From Luzula sylvatica (lineage: Eukaryota > Streptophyta > Magnoliopsida > Poales > Juncaceae), in NCBI GenBank assembly GCA_946800325.1, contig OX326962.1:231001-295000 (forward strand): a DNA stretch of 64,000 nucleotides, written 5' to 3'. The notes beneath the pieces are model-generated. The model saw only the letters and a list, made by a program, of their open reading frames with translations. It was not told where the DNA came from and made no database searches. This document shows, piece by piece, positions 1 through 12,139 of the stretch; the stretch's first letter is position 1, and each line of letters opens with the position of its first letter. A program made the translations under genes and the position numbers.

Positions 1-2690
1 TGAATGGACGGAGGGAATGAAGGGAAGAAACAAAGACACAGACATCGGTTGATAAGGAATCAACCACGTAGCTATAACCTGAGTAGTCAAATTACTAAGC
101 AACAACTACGACCCCATACAAGTCAACAATCTTTCCTAGTTGCTGATTGAGCCAGCCAGTATACCAACAAGAAAGAGTCATAGCTTTTCTTCCAATTTCC
201 ACATCGCGTGCACCGCAAGAGCCCCACTGATTTTGGAATTACATACTGCCATGTTCCCATGTTCGCCAGTCACTTCTTCTGAACCCAACGAAAGAAAAGA
301 ACTGAACCAAGCGTCAAATTGGAGCGCAACGCGCAGGTTTTCATTCCAAACCAACAAGCCGATGACGTACAAGCCAAAGACTCTATCAATGAATAATCGC
401 CTTTCCTGCGTGTGTGTGCCTCGTATATAGAAATGGAAGGGTGAGTCTATGATTGTAAATAGTCTGAGTCAGAACTTCCTACAATGAAAGGAGTCAAGCA
501 GTCAATCCCTAAAGACACTAATGTGCTGACCTTTGTTGATAAGATCTGCAAGGCCTAATTCAATTGCTTCCCTGAACCTTTATGGGATTTGTGGACCTTT
601 GAGAGAGACTGCCTCACAAAATTCAAAAGAGTCTGCTTTCTAGAATTCCCAATTAGTTCAACGAAATGAAAGTCGTTTGGTTCATGCAGAGGAGAAGAAG
701 GAAATCTCAAAGAAGATTTCGGTCGGTCCTCCCCACCTTTTTCAAATAAGACGTCCTTCGCCTTCAAGGGCAAGTGATCGGAAGATCTTCCGATTCAATA
801 TGAAGAGATTTTCTTTTCTTGAAAAAACAATTAACCCGATACAATAGACAATAGCCTTCGATCATATCAATATGCAAGGAGCAATGTCCCGCAACATCAT
901 AGTCAAAAGCCTATCTTAGAGCTTCAAGTAGCCACTTTCCGGCACTCCGTAGAGATGAGAACTGAATGTCCAACTTGAGTAATTTCACTTTGATTTTCGT
1001 CGTCCCCTTGTGAGATCACTTTTGATGCCGGGCTCACTCAATATGCAGTAACGATCATTTACATTCATTTTCGACTGACTTGACTTTATACAAAGACAAA
1101 ACCTAGTGCCATCAAATGTCAAAGTAGGAAATCATTTTGATGATTGATTGGTCGCTTTTTCTTTTTTGATATCATACTTTCAATCTGTTCCAACCTAACA
1201 AAAAGTAGGTTAGGGATCAAGCTTGAGGGGCAGGTCAAGTGCCGGTAGGGTGTTTGCTATAGTGAACCCATTCTTGCAGACTTCAGACCTCTGCACAATG
1301 GGTCTATGGTTCTGAAGGTTTGACCGCTCGATAATAGAGGCACTTTGAACCAACCGGCGCACTCTAACTCTAAGAGAAATGAATTTCTTTTCTTTGTCCC
1401 CAAAGATCAATTTCTACTTTTTTCTCAAGTAGTCATATCCTTCCTTTTTGCATACCTCAGTTAGAGTACGTACTTGAAGGATTCATACCAAATAACATAG
1501 TCATAAGAAGAGCGAATGAATGTGTCCTCGTTCCTACTTGGAATATGTCTCGGTAACGTCAAGCCAGGCACTCAGAAGAAGAAAGTAGAACTTTTCCTAT
1601 CCTATCTATTTATGAGAAAGAATATGAACCAATTCGAAAGGTCTAATGTGTCGAATACAAAGGGAAAGAAGTCATATAATGAGGAAGGGTCATCAGCGCA
1701 TGCGGCTGTTTGATCCAAAGTGAACTCGTAGCCATCTTCCAAGCAAAAGCTCTTTCTCACGAAGGTTTCTGACCAAAGGAAAGAGGTCAGTTCAGTCAAA
1801 GGGTCCACTTACCAAGGAGCATAGAGAAGGCTATAAAGACCACCAGTTCGACTCCGCCATAGCAAAAGGAAGGCCTATAACAATCACCTCTTCAGACCCG
1901 TTAACAACCAGCTTAACAAACAAACGCTTTCTCTGGTCCTCCTAGGTAATCTTTTGATTCAGTAAGTAGGCTCCTTGTCTTTTCTCCGGAGATGGGCACA
2001 ACTTCAGAAAATACCACTCCTCTAAACACCGGACTTTCTCATTCCAAAGGTTCCAAAAATAGCCATTGAAGAGGCTTGGCTTTATATATGTTAGATATTC
2101 GAAAACAGAATCACAGCGAGGTCAACTACTCGACTGAGCCAGACGAATTCCGAAGAAGTCCTACTAATAGCTCTGTGTTTTCAGGAAGATGTTTCCAATC
2201 TCCACTCCCGAAAGGATGCCCTATTCTATTGAACCTCTTTTTGCATCGGTTCGACAGGAGCGAGCTACAATGTTTTCGTACGAAGGGTAAGATAGGCCTT
2301 TTTTTGCTTCCCAAGGAAGGAGGAAAGACCCCCTTGGGCCGGGCGCCTAGACCTCATAGAAAGCGAGGTGGCACGGTTACGAGCTCCAGGACCGAACAAA
2401 GTGCTTCATGAAGTAGGAAAGTCTTAGAAAGAACTCATCAAACTAAGTGTCTCTCCAAGGTTCCTTAAGCCAAATCAATTGCTGAATGAAGAACAGTCTT
2501 GCCCTTGTATTTCTTTGGTTCGATCCCAGTCAATGTCTCCTTTAACAAAAGAACAGTTTCTATATTTGGGAAGAGTATCTCGGACTATCTCTTCATCTTC
2601 CAATATCGAATTGTCTTCATCTATATGCAATGTCAAGAAAGATACGCAATATGTAGGTAAAGTAGGGCTTGTACGGAATACAGCTAGCTG
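1..2690. other. Intergenic tract, no recognised gene
   Basis: I recognise no gene here. Open frames reach at most 111 codons (2076-2411, plus strand) and resemble no family known to me. No tRNA cloverleaf or rRNA segment was seen, and no copy of the 16-bp dispersed element occurs. Confidence 0.6.
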
Positions 2691-2696
2691 GGATAG

Positions 2697-2754
2697 ATAG
2701 GTAGCAAGTCAAGTGGCTCTGGTTAAGATAGGTAGCAAGTCAAGTGCGTCTGGT
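2697..2754. repeat. Tandem direct repeat, two units of about 27 bp, period 31
   Basis: Unit 1 (2697-2723) and unit 2 (2728-2754) both begin ATAGGTAGCAAGTCAAGTG and end CTCTGGT or CGTCTGGT. The core GCAAGTCAAGT recurs elsewhere, notably around 53.3-53.6 kb, so this may be part of a wider family of simple AAGTCAAGT-type repeats. Confidence 0.8.
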
Positions 2755-2889
2755 AGTGGCTGTCATGAGAAGTAAGTAAAGTAGAAGTCTTTATAAGAAG
2801 TCAAGTGTAAGAAAGAGGGTGGAAGAAGAAGAAAGAAGGTGAAAAGCACAAGTGTCACTGTCGTCCCCCTTGATGTGGTTAAGTTCACT

Positions 2890-2910
2890 TCCCTAAGGTA
2901 GCGAAATTCA

Positions 2911-2956
<46 letters not shown>

Positions 2957-3286
2957 ACTGTCTCGGAGAGAGACTCGGTGAAATAGACATGTCTGTGAAG
3001 ATGCGGACTGCCTGAACCTGGACAGAAAGACCCTATGAAGCTTGACTGTTCCCTGGGATTGGCTTTGGGCCTTTTCCTACGCAGCTTAGGTGGAAGGCGA
3101 AGAAGGCCCCCACGTATAAGGTTGAGGGGTCCAAGCCATCAGTGAGATACCACTCTGGAAGAGCTATAAATTCTCACCTTGTGTCAGCACCTACGGGCCA
3201 AGGGGCAGTCTCAGGTAGACAGTTTCTATGGGGCGTAGGCCTCCCAAAAGGTAACGGAGGCGTGCAAAGGTTTTCTCGGGCCAGAC
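2890..3286 (+). pseudogene. rrn26: Partial 26S (large-subunit) rRNA copy
   Basis: The plus strand reads like the conserved core of bacterial-type 23S/plant mitochondrial 26S rRNA, from the CCCTAAGGTAGCGAAATTC block (late domain IV, roughly E. coli 1926 onward) through GGACAGAAAGACCCTATGAAG (start of domain V) to GGTAACGGAGGCGTGCAAAGG. Both ends stop abruptly: the sequence before 2890 and after about 3286 no longer resembles rRNA. Inside, the segment around 3100-3135 departs from the usual sequence. About 400 nt of a roughly 3.3-kb gene is present, so it cannot make a functional rRNA. It is most likely a recombination-generated fragment of the real rrn26, which would lie elsewhere in the genome. 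Family identity is certain; exact ends are accurate to about 10 nt. Confidence 0.93.
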
Positions 3287-3694
3287 CCAACCCGCTGCAC
3301 GTTCCTTGGCTTAGACCCGGACTTTGCAGATTCAGGGCTTTCCAGACAAGTTGGCACTCGACCGCCACTTCTATTCACCGTTCCCTCTCTCCTGATGCCC
3401 CGATAACGAAGAACTGGGCTCAAACTTTGCTTATCAAAATGGATTCCTCCCAGACTGGACTCTTGCTTACGCTTTCTTTCAGTCTTCAAGGATTGTAGCT
3501 TACCGGGGATCGGCCAATAAATAGGCACTTTGGGCGGAAGTTTCTTGACTTTACCTATCATCCTTTCATTTCTCTCTTGACTTGACAAAGCAAGGCAAGC
3601 ACCCTATCAGCCTAAGCAGTGATACGAAGATCCTGCCTGTGATGAGGATGAGTGAAAGGAAAGACAAGGAGTTGACCTAGCCAGCTTAAAGGAA

Positions 3695-3710
3695 GGGGCG
3701 CGCAGCGGGG
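3695..3710 (+). repeat. 16-bp dispersed element, exact copy
   Basis: Exact GGGGCGCGCAGCGGGG. The left flank ends GGAA and the right flank starts GCAAGCTTG. It lies 410 bp past the rrn26 fragment. Confidence 0.95.
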
Positions 3711-3913
3711 GCAAGCTTGAATGATTATTCGGTGTGGCAGGCAGCAGAGATCTAGTCAGGTTAACTGGTCGGCCTAAAAGCTAAGGGCGCGGCCTATACT
3801 ATATATAAGCGGGCTTATCGGGGAGCTTATTGACATAGGGGACTAACTGATATGCCATCGGAAGAAGTGTCATTCTCTTGCCCTGATCTCAATAAAGACA
3901 TTAGCCTTGTACA

Positions 3914-3929
3914 GGGGCGCGCAGCGGGG
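3914..3929 (+). repeat. 16-bp dispersed element, exact copy
   Basis: Exact copy, A on both flanks. It is only 203 bp from the previous copy and in the same orientation. Confidence 0.95.
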
Positions 3930-4182
3930 ATAGACTCATTGGTCCTGTTAAGAGGTGGTCAATTGCCCTTTCCATGCTTTCACTACTTGGCTTGACGATA
4001 GATAGCACACTTAAAGCACACCTATCTGTCATTTCGAATAACTCCTTTGTACAGTCATTTGCATTTGCGCCATTGAAGGGCTAACTAAAGCGCCTTATAC
4101 CTTCTATATTGGCAACCACTAAGACTGAGTCTTTCTCTTTGGGCAAAGGAAAAGAGCTTGAGAATTTCACGAGTGGGATCAA

Positions 4183-4198
4183 GGGGCGCGCAGCGGGG
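4183..4198 (+). repeat. 16-bp dispersed element, exact copy
   Basis: Exact copy with A before and T after. It is the third same-orientation copy within 500 bp. Confidence 0.95.
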
Positions 4199-4968
4199 TC
4201 TTCCTTCTGTTCTTTGTGGCAGGATATCCGCAATGGAAGCAGTTGTAGTGGTTTTAGATAGCGGGCCATGCAAGTTAGCCATTTGACTGAAAGGCATTTG
4301 TATGCCAGTTTCAGTGGTCAACTCATTGAATACTCAAATAGGTTGAGTCACCCTTTCAGAGTGTATAGTGCGCTTGGACGCAAGTTGGCCATGCCTGAAA
4401 CATAGTAAAGTAACACATCCACTAAATGCAATGCAATCAGGAGAGGGAAAGCGAAAGCTGTGCTTTCCTGTCACTACTCTTTGCTTTCTTTTACAGTGCT
4501 CTGCCAAAGAACCGGAAAAGGCCGTGAGCGTGAGTACGAATCTCCTTCGTAGTAGGCCCTACAGGGATTGGTTACGAGGACTTACTGATTCAGTATGAAT
4601 GAACACTGCTACTAGTTCGATTTTCACTAACCCCGGAGCGCTAACTACACTATTTTCATCTCTTTTTTCTTTCAATGGCTGCTATATGTCTAAACAGGAG
4701 GAGGAAGATCTCATTTGTCCAATCCACCTCACAGTGTCCTTCTTTTGAACGTGCATAACCTATATTCTATCAAAGGTCCTGGGGAAACGATGGAAATGCC
4801 CTCCTTTTTCCACAAATAGATAAGTTTTTGTTCGGATCTTGATTTCCTAAGTAGCCCAGTGTCTTTCGTGTGGTACAGCCGGAAATTCCAGCAAAGGAAT
4901 GTTGATGTTTACTCATGATTGCATCATTTTGGAAGGGTTATTTAGGATTATTGATACGAAACGAACGA

Positions 4969-4984
4969 GGGGCGCACAGCGGGG
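4969..4984 (+). repeat. 16-bp dispersed element, A variant
   Basis: Reads GGGGCGCACAGCGGGG: G to A at position 8, the same base carried by the copy inside rps3. A on both flanks. Confidence 0.95.
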
Positions 4985-6349
4985 ACCAGTTGATCGAGAA
5001 GCAGAGTGAGTAGGGGTAGCATTCCTTCGCCCGGTTCCAGTCCCAGTGATTTATCCAGTTGACTCCAAATCAGGAGCACCACCGGCTATAATATAAGTAG
5101 TGACCCACCAGCCAACACTAGATAAGTCAGCCATTTCTCGCTACTATACTAATAAAAGGCCAGCAGCCGTTGATTCTTTGGAAGCAGATCCTGCAGATTG
5201 AACAGTCGACCCAGATTATGCGTCACATAGATTATGCTATAACGAAAGCAGTCTTTGAAGAGTTGATGCCGATGAAGCAGTCGATTCAGTATTCCTACCA
5301 GCCAAGATATAGACCCAGCCTTAGTTTACCCATAAGCAATTGACCAAGTTGATTCAGTCGCCTATAGAGAAGTAGGGTTAGGGTAGGGTGCAGCCCCGTA
5401 TCGGCGCATTTGTCAGGGGATCCGGTTACAGATAGAGATAGATACATATATAGATATCTAGCAGCATCACTAGTAGCATATCCACCAGCAGCACTCAGAG
5501 TATAACCATCAGTAGAGTGCCCAATAGCATACTCGCATATATCAAAACAGCAGTAGCAATCGTTGATCCAGTTGAAGGGAAAACATATGGATCTCTTCCT
5601 GTAGCTTTTGATAACAATACCGAACATGGGAACACACTGAAATGCCAGGGTATAGGCTTGCCCCGAAGAAGACATGAGCTCTGAAACGTCGAAAAACGAG
5701 AGGTAAGGTAGTAAACTAGGCGCTTTTTCTCGGGCGGGTTATACTTATCCTGCTACTGTTTTGCTTAATCTGACTCAGGAACCGGAACAGGTCCATTAAA
5801 AGGGACTGCTGCTTGGTCAACGAAGTCAACTGCTTCTGCTCAGGATCTTCAACCTCAAAACGAATCTGCTACGCGATCAACTGCACCTGCCTATATTCCA
5901 ACATGCAGAGTGGCAGAGAGAACATAGGAAGCATAGGGGCACCCTAACGATGAGCAATATGGCGATAGAATCCCTGCGCTGGATGCTGCTATGGCTCGAG
6001 ACCTTCTAATGAAAGAAGACATTCTCTTAGCCCGCTGTCGTCTCAGGGCTCGTCAATCAATCCAACAGGCGCTCTTGAAACTACAACTCTTCCAAGGCCG
6101 AACAACTAATCTCTACACCAGCAGTTGACCAAGTCAATGTGCCGCATTTGACCATTATATACATTTCTCGATTTGTGGCGCATTGAGAAAAGATATGTGA
6201 TTGGGCCAGTCGCAGTTCAAGATCGAGATGGAGATACAGATGAAGATACGGATCCATACCCAGGTCGAACCAAGGATCGCTATCGGAGAATCTGACTTTG
6301 ATTGGAACCAAAGATGATGCTCAAGAAACTGCTTGCTTTGATGCTTCCA

Positions 6350-6600
6350 CTCGAGAAACTGCCTCTTTCTTTGCTACCTATGCCTATACTACCCTTATGC
6401 AGCCCGTGTTTATGCTACTAGTGATGGTGCTGCTGCTGCTGCTGGGCAAGCTGGTTCTATAACTGGAAGGGAGGTTACTGATGGAAGGGAAGTTGCTAGC
6501 CCTGAAACTAGCTCTGCTACTGAAGCCCCTGCTGCTGGTTCAATAGGTGGTGCTGTTGTTGGTAGCTATGCTAGGTCCCCATAGAGATAGAGGGCTGGAT
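6350..6600 (+). other. Low-complexity Ala/Gly/Ser-coding segment with TGC microsatellite
   Basis: A run of TGC/GCT triplets at about 6427-6443 lies in a stretch that, in one plus-strand frame, reads as an Ala/Gly/Ser/Thr-rich peptide ending at a TAG near 6585. The frame does not extend upstream without a shift. It looks like decayed low-complexity coding DNA, but I cannot assign it to a family; simple repeat expansion is an equally good explanation. Confidence 0.45.
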
Positions 6601-7301
6601 CTACTACAAGATATCCAACCAGGTTATGGGTAAACAAAGCTACTCGCTCTGGTTCAACTGATTCTGGCTTTTAGCCACAAAAACTGGATCCCACCTCTGC
6701 CATTGATGCTGGTTGAGAAACTAATGACTCGACAGAACCACTCATTGTAGAAAAGAAAGAACGCTGGCAACAGAGCAGTTCAAAATGCATGTGTTCTTAG
6801 TCATCAATTCGCTATGTTTTGTCCATAAACAACCTGAAGGTAAGCACATAGAAGAGCTATAGTCACTTGATGCCAATGCAACAGAACATAGTACATACGA
6901 TATTAGTCGTAAACGAGGGCAAAGTCAAACATACATTTTCTTACAAAAAGTCAAACATAGTATATTCAAAAAGTACTACCCAACAACAGAACAGACTCTA
7001 TATGATCTATTTTTTCAAGTACTCTATATGATAAGCTCCTTATAAGATGAAAGTTTGAAGTGCCTAGGTCGGTGGTAGTCATTCCGGTGCTTCTATTGAC
7101 TTTCTTGCCTGTCTTCTGTCTGTTTCCAAATCGGATGTGGGAATTGAATATGAAACGAGATCGGCCTTAGAAAGCCCTATGGCAAGTTGAGAGGGAAGAT
7201 TTGCTATCCTATACAATAGTAATAGTATAGTACTTCGTGCCTATGCCACTCCCCAATTTGAGTCACGGGCGGTAAAAACAATTGGCTGATGATAGTACTT
7301 T

Positions 7302-7317
7302 CCCCGCTGCGCGCCCC
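7302..7317 (-). repeat. 16-bp dispersed element, exact copy
   Basis: Exact reverse-complement copy (CCCCGCTGCGCGCCCC on plus), T on both plus-strand flanks. It is the first copy in this orientation. Confidence 0.95.
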
Positions 7318-8208
7318 TTCTTCTCCTTCTACTATGAAACCTATTGTTCGTGGATTAAGGCTGTTCCCTTTCTTTCCGTTAATGAAATCTCTCCTGCCTC
7401 TTATTTTCTTTCGTCAGTCGCTGTCCCTCTTGGTCAAGTTGAAGGTCATATTTTCCCTGATTCAAGATATCTAAAGTGCTAACTGGGCATATTCCTTCTA
7501 CGGATGCCTTCTATTCAAAAACCGATCCGCAAGTCCCACTGCGCGTTCTTCCGGGCATTCGATTCCGAAAGGCTAATTGATGCCACCTGCCCCGAGGCTC
7601 GTCTTTCTACTCTAGCAGCAATCATTCCCTCAACTGTCCGGAATCCTCTTCGTGGGTATCTAATGCTAGAAGTTCGAGCAGATAAGGCGACCTCCTTCTC
7701 TTCCGAGTTGGCATGAAGCCTATTCTGTTGATTCACTGTGCATCTTCGATTCGACTGATGTCAGACTTTCTGATAAGATGCATAACCCTCCCCCAGTTGA
7801 GAATCTAGAGGCATCAAGACCGCTTCCACCCCCTGGCGCAATTCTAATCTAAGGCCTTAATCCCCGGGCTGTCGCATTGCTTTGGATGCTTCCTAGCAGT
7901 TTCAGAATCCGTAATCGGATGCTATCGAGGAAGATGAAATACATGGGCAGAATCCTCTCTTCATCTTAATGCCCAGGTTGGCGATCCTGCTTCTCGCCCA
8001 TTCCAAATACTCTTTGTCGGCAAATGGCTGAATTCCTATTTTCCTATCCAGCGGTGGAATTAGAAGCTGCTCACTATTGCCAATGGCTGTCCACTTCTCC
8101 GAAAGATTTTCTTCACTTGCACAAACCTCCCTCACATGCAGTGGAATTAGTGCCCTAGTTCGCCTAGCCTCGATTCACGTCGCAAACATTTACATTGACT
8201 CCCTCACA

Positions 8209-8224
8209 GGGGCACGCAGCGGGG
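8209..8224 (+). repeat. 16-bp dispersed element, unique variant
   Basis: Reads GGGGCACGCAGCGGGG: G to A at position 6, a change seen in no other copy in the window. A on both flanks. Confidence 0.93.
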
Positions 8225-9512
8225 AGGGAAGGCAAGGAAATCGCGTATAGAAGTGGCGGTCTCTCTGACACTAGGCACATAGAATAGGCGGAAGCGCCGC
8301 AGCTCTCGAAGGAGAAAGAGAAGGAGCGGGCATGATCAGATAGTTTTGAAGTCGAGATGGAGCACAGTGAACCAATAGTCAAGAGTCAATTTTCAATAGA
8401 TATGTATTCGTTGATCTTTGAGTTCTCCTTCCTTACTCTGGCTCACCACCTGCTTGGGAATGAATAGGTACATACACATAGGCTGATTCACAAGTTATCC
8501 AGTTGGTATCTATAGGTCCAGATAGTGCGATAGGTGCCGTTTACTACGAACTTGGACTTTGTGTGCTCTCAACGCAACGCAACATTAAGTAACTACGTCA
8601 GGTCCGCTCCTTTCTGACTTTCTGGGATGAAAGCAAGTCTTCTTCCCATTGGTGAGATTGGCTGGTCCCCCTCCTTTTTGATTTGCCCAGCTAGCTTGGG
8701 AAAGGAAGAATTCAAGTGCCTTAGGCTGCCTACGCCAACTATTTCAAAGAAGTGAGATGCCTATTCCAAAGAAAAGAACATCAAGCACTGAAAAGCTGGA
8801 ACTACCCCAGTTAGACCTAGCACGACATTACCTATACCTGTCTGCTGTAACGACTAAAGCACTTATGACATCTATGGGAGTAGGCCTAGGTATCTCTTAT
8901 CTGATTGTCCATCCTTCCCCGCAGCCCCCTATTGGTCTTTGACTTCCACCGATTCCCGGGTCAAAAGGTTAGTGGCAACACCACCATTCGAAAGAATGAG
9001 CACCTGTCATGCACGAAAGGAGCAAGCTGGCGGACTGATTTCGCAGAGGACCAAGAACCTCCAATTCCCCCCCTGCTGATCCCGGTACGGAAACAGAAGT
9101 TATCCGAACCGAGCACTTCCCACAGGAGAACCCGAGTGAAACCAGAGAAGAGTTCGCTTTCGAAAGACGACAATGGCAAGTCTCAATCAACTGTCATTAG
9201 ATCAATAGTAAACAGGAGATTGCTTTGCGTATCACGGATCGAGCACACAATACAATAGAATGCTCGAACTACACTCTCCTAGCATCAGGCCTATGGTCCA
9301 TCCAAGGGCATCGATCGCAGTAATCTGCGCCTTTATCAGATCTTCAGATAGACAGAATTCGTCGTACACGCTTAGCCATCTCACCCGAGGGACCCTTCCC
9401 CATAGTCCCGGCATTTCTAGTTCCGGCAAACCAAGGCACGAAAGGAAGCATTCTCGATCAAGACCTAAAAGCACACTTCACTAATCCCTCGAACTGGCAT
9501 TCGAGATACCCA

Positions 9513-9521
9513 AAGCGCCAG
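9513..9521 (+). repeat. AAGCGCCAG motif copy
   Basis: One of eight copies of a second short motif. The surrounding 16 bp at 9511-9526, CAAAGCGCCAGGAAGG, recurs exactly in reverse complement at 55941-55956. Confidence 0.7.
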
Positions 9522-9783
9522 GAAGGCACTCGCTAGCCTAGTTGTTGGTGAGAGCTCCCGCTCTTGAGTGGACTGAACAAAAGTACACCACTCAAGCCCG
9601 AAAATCAGCTCTTCTATTTCAGGCCCCTACGGAATAGGAGGGGGTTGTGTGTGCTAGCTCTCCCAGTCTAAGTCATCAGAAGAGAAGCTGATTGCTCGTC
9701 AAATGTAGCCTGCCCACATAGAGCTTGTGGGTCCCGTCAGATAATTCCGCTGGTATACTTAGCACCAGTGGAATGACATACTG

Positions 9784-10549
9784 ATGGAGTCTACTCCTGG
9801 TGTGGGGCGAGAGAGACGACACAGAGTCAAACACCTCAAGAGGAAATGTAACACACAACTTTTCACACGCCTTGAGAAGACAACAAAAAATGCACTTCGT
9901 ACACACTTTGATGCGGTATCAGCTGTTATGCATTTGTCTCCTAAATTGCTGTGCACAGGTGTCGATGAAGAAGAACGTTTTATTGATTAATTTATTGATA
10001 AAATCAAAAACAATACGGATATACTAGCAGACCCTTCAAATTACACTCCACATCATTCAACCGCATATAAAGATGAGGCTTTTTGTTGAGGGAAAAGAAA
10101 AAAAGAAAAATGAGTGAGAGACAGCTCAGGGGATTACATAAAAAGGTAGAATCCATGACTATGTCATATGACAAAGAGAGTATATACAAGTGTTCAAATC
10201 AATTAGTTGACTTATTGATTATGATGACTTATCTTTCAAAAACTCACTTTTATCGATATCAGATAATCAACAACTGACTGAAAATGAGATTGAAATTGTG
10301 AATTAGATGGATACTTATACCTTAGAGGGTCTCGTTATTCAAGTGCTGGCATTACTTTTCAATATAGTCTCACCTTCTACCGGTGTGAATGCTGCTACTA
10401 TAGTAGATCAGTTATCGCATTACTTTGATTTCCATACCACAATTATTGGTCAACGAAGAGTGAAATGTAAAGATAAGGATGACACAGGAAATAATAAGGA
10501 GGGTACTGTTCCACCAGAAGAGAAGGAGACTGTTGATGAGCCAGAATGA
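9784..10549 (+). pseudogene. Broken copy of plasmid RNA polymerase N-terminal region (copy A)
   Basis: From about 9961 to 10549 the plus strand can be aligned, with frame changes, to residues 150-270 of the intact RNA polymerase at 45495-48656. Matching blocks are HKKVESMTMSYDKESIYK (versus QREVESLTLEFKEGDIFR) and YTLEGLVIQVLALLF (versus YTLEALMIHVLAQVY). Frame damage is visible: a TAA near 9988, a TGA in the poly-T/A stretch near 10087, a frameshift there, and a TAG just before the final block. The same frame continues upstream to an ATG at 9784, but that part is not recognisable. The catalytic core (the DFRGR motif and motifs A, B and C) is absent downstream. The low identity to the intact gene suggests a different plasmid lineage rather than a recent duplicate. 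It cannot encode a polymerase. Confidence 0.8.
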
Positions 10550-11353
10550 AATGTCTCGGTAGGTTAGAGTATTTCACTAGATAGCAACGGGCATGTCACG
10601 AGCTGGATTCAATCAAGCCCTGGAATACCATCTTCTTACTTATGGGATGAATCTTTTGAAATCTATTTACCACCAGCAGCTTACTCTGGGCATTTAGTCC
10701 TTACTCCTTCCGGCAACAGCGCTTACTTCTATGACACCACCACCGGTACCGGTTAGGAGAGCAGCTTTTTGCCTACTTCTCTTCCTGAAAGTCCCAGAGC
10801 TGATGAAATAGCTTTTCTGTCTTCTGATTCAATTCCATCTGCACCTTACACCAGCAAGAGATATTTATGACTCGTCCATTAACAAGGCAAGAGCAAGACA
10901 GTCCACACGATAGCTCATTCGTTCCGCCTAGAGAGAAATCTCGGGTCAATAGCGGCGAGGCAGAGAAGGCGGGTATGGTGAATAAGAGAAGGAAATGACC
11001 GCGGTGGTAAGCCTGAATCGAGTAAGCACTAATCAAAAGTTCCGAGCACTAAAGGAACTACGGCGCGTTCCGAGCTATAGAAGAGGGGAGAAGGAGAGAG
11101 AATAGAAGCTTCTAACGGAAAAACTGGCATCCACTACTAGCAGTCCTGGAAATATCAATATGGGAAGATAGGCTTCCCAGCTTCAGCAGGTGTTATTTCA
11201 TAGGCTACGGCTAGGAAGGAGGGGGGAAATCGTATGCGTAGGGAGGCTCACTTTTCTCTTTGACTTTATCTCCCATAGGTGGCTCGCTCCACTACTTGAC
11301 TTGCAAGGTGAGTTCATCAAGTCCTCCTTGACCCTTCGTGCTAAGCTAATCCC
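10550..11353. other. Intergenic tract
   Basis: Nothing recognisable. A short purine-rich stretch occurs around 11080-11110. No 16-bp element is present. Confidence 0.5.
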
Positions 11354-11802
11354 ATGGCCGTGAAGCAGTATGAATTAATACCAGCCAAGGTCCGTGCTCT
11401 GACATTCCGCCCATTTCCAGATAAGACTTTCGATATTCCCTGTGCTCTGGCACATTCAGTTGCTATAGAAATGGTTTCATTGGAGTCGTCAGCCGATGGC
11501 CATTGTGGAACGCTTCGCTAGTTAGAGTTGTGCTCTTCCTGAGCGGATTGCGTGCGCCTAGAGCTGTGTTGACGGAGCTACTTATTGCTGTGTGCCCGGT
11601 GCCCAAAGCTCCGACTATTACTGACTTATCGGTTGATGAGATAGCAGGAAATTGTTCTGCTCCGGAAAGGAGATCGGTTGATCGGTTGACTTCCTGTGGG
11701 AGTGGCTTGAAGATCAGGGCACGTCGGAAAGATCACATATGTAAGTTCGCCCAATGGCAGCGAGTGACTCTTGGTATGCCATCGCTCTTCTCTCTTGACT
11801 GA
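11354..11802 (+). pseudogene. Unidentified, frameshifted coding-like segment
   Basis: An ATG at 11354 opens a 55-codon frame (starting MAVKQYELIPAKVRALTF, stopping at 11521). A second frame, 11503-11802 (99 codons), takes over and contains VPKAPTITDLSVDEIAGN and an R/K-rich stretch RARRKDHICKFAQWQ. Both peptides have the amino-acid balance of real protein, and together they would make about 150 residues, so this may be one ancient gene broken by a frameshift near 11510. I do not recognise the family. The alternative is chance open frames. Confidence 0.35.
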
Positions 11803-11826
11803 GAGTTGGGGGAGTTCAGTGAGCGA

Positions 11827-11842
11827 GGGGCGCGCAGCGGGG
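11827..11842 (+). repeat. 16-bp dispersed element, exact copy
   Basis: Exact copy, A before and T after, lying 25 bp past the end of the unidentified frame at 11802. Confidence 0.95.
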
Positions 11843-11994
11843 TTTTCAATTTCCAAATCCAAAAATGTGAGCATAGAGAGAGATTCGGATCCTCTCCAGT
11901 TGTGATGTGATGTGACTACCACCGGGAGAGAAGGAAGTTTGTTTGGATAAGTGTTCCAGCCGGCCACACTCTTCACAGAAGGGAACCTGTACTA

Positions 11995-12010
11995 GGGGCG
12001 CGCAGCGGGG
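11995..12010 (+). repeat. 16-bp dispersed element, exact copy
   Basis: Exact copy with A on both flanks, 168 bp from the previous one in the same orientation and about 130 bp before the gypsy protease fragment. Confidence 0.95.
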
Positions 12011-12139
12011 ACATTGAGATCCTAACACACCCATTATGTTTACCTTCCAAGGAAGATAGTCAGGGAATCAGGGGACCACATAAGGACGCCCTCCCTCGTT
12101 ATCTCAGCGTGGAGGCTAACCCTGTAACTCAGATCCGCC

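Larger units (their letters stand above)
3287..9783. other. Long intergenic tract with dispersed 16-bp elements
   Basis: No gene is recognised. Open frames are at most 126 codons: 5295-5675 minus (126 codons), 3226-3588 minus (120 codons) and 8905-9258 plus (117 codons). None matches a family I know. The tract holds six copies of the 16-bp element, a low-complexity segment near 6.4 kb and one copy of the AAGCGCCAG motif at 9513. Confidence 0.6.

Noticed and set aside
2515..2530. GGTTCGATCCC resembling a tRNA T-loop
   Set aside because: No D-arm or acceptor stem upstream; isolated match.
3226..3588. 120-codon minus frame and related plus frame over the rrn26 fragment
   Set aside because: Largely an accident of conserved rRNA sequence; no protein family.
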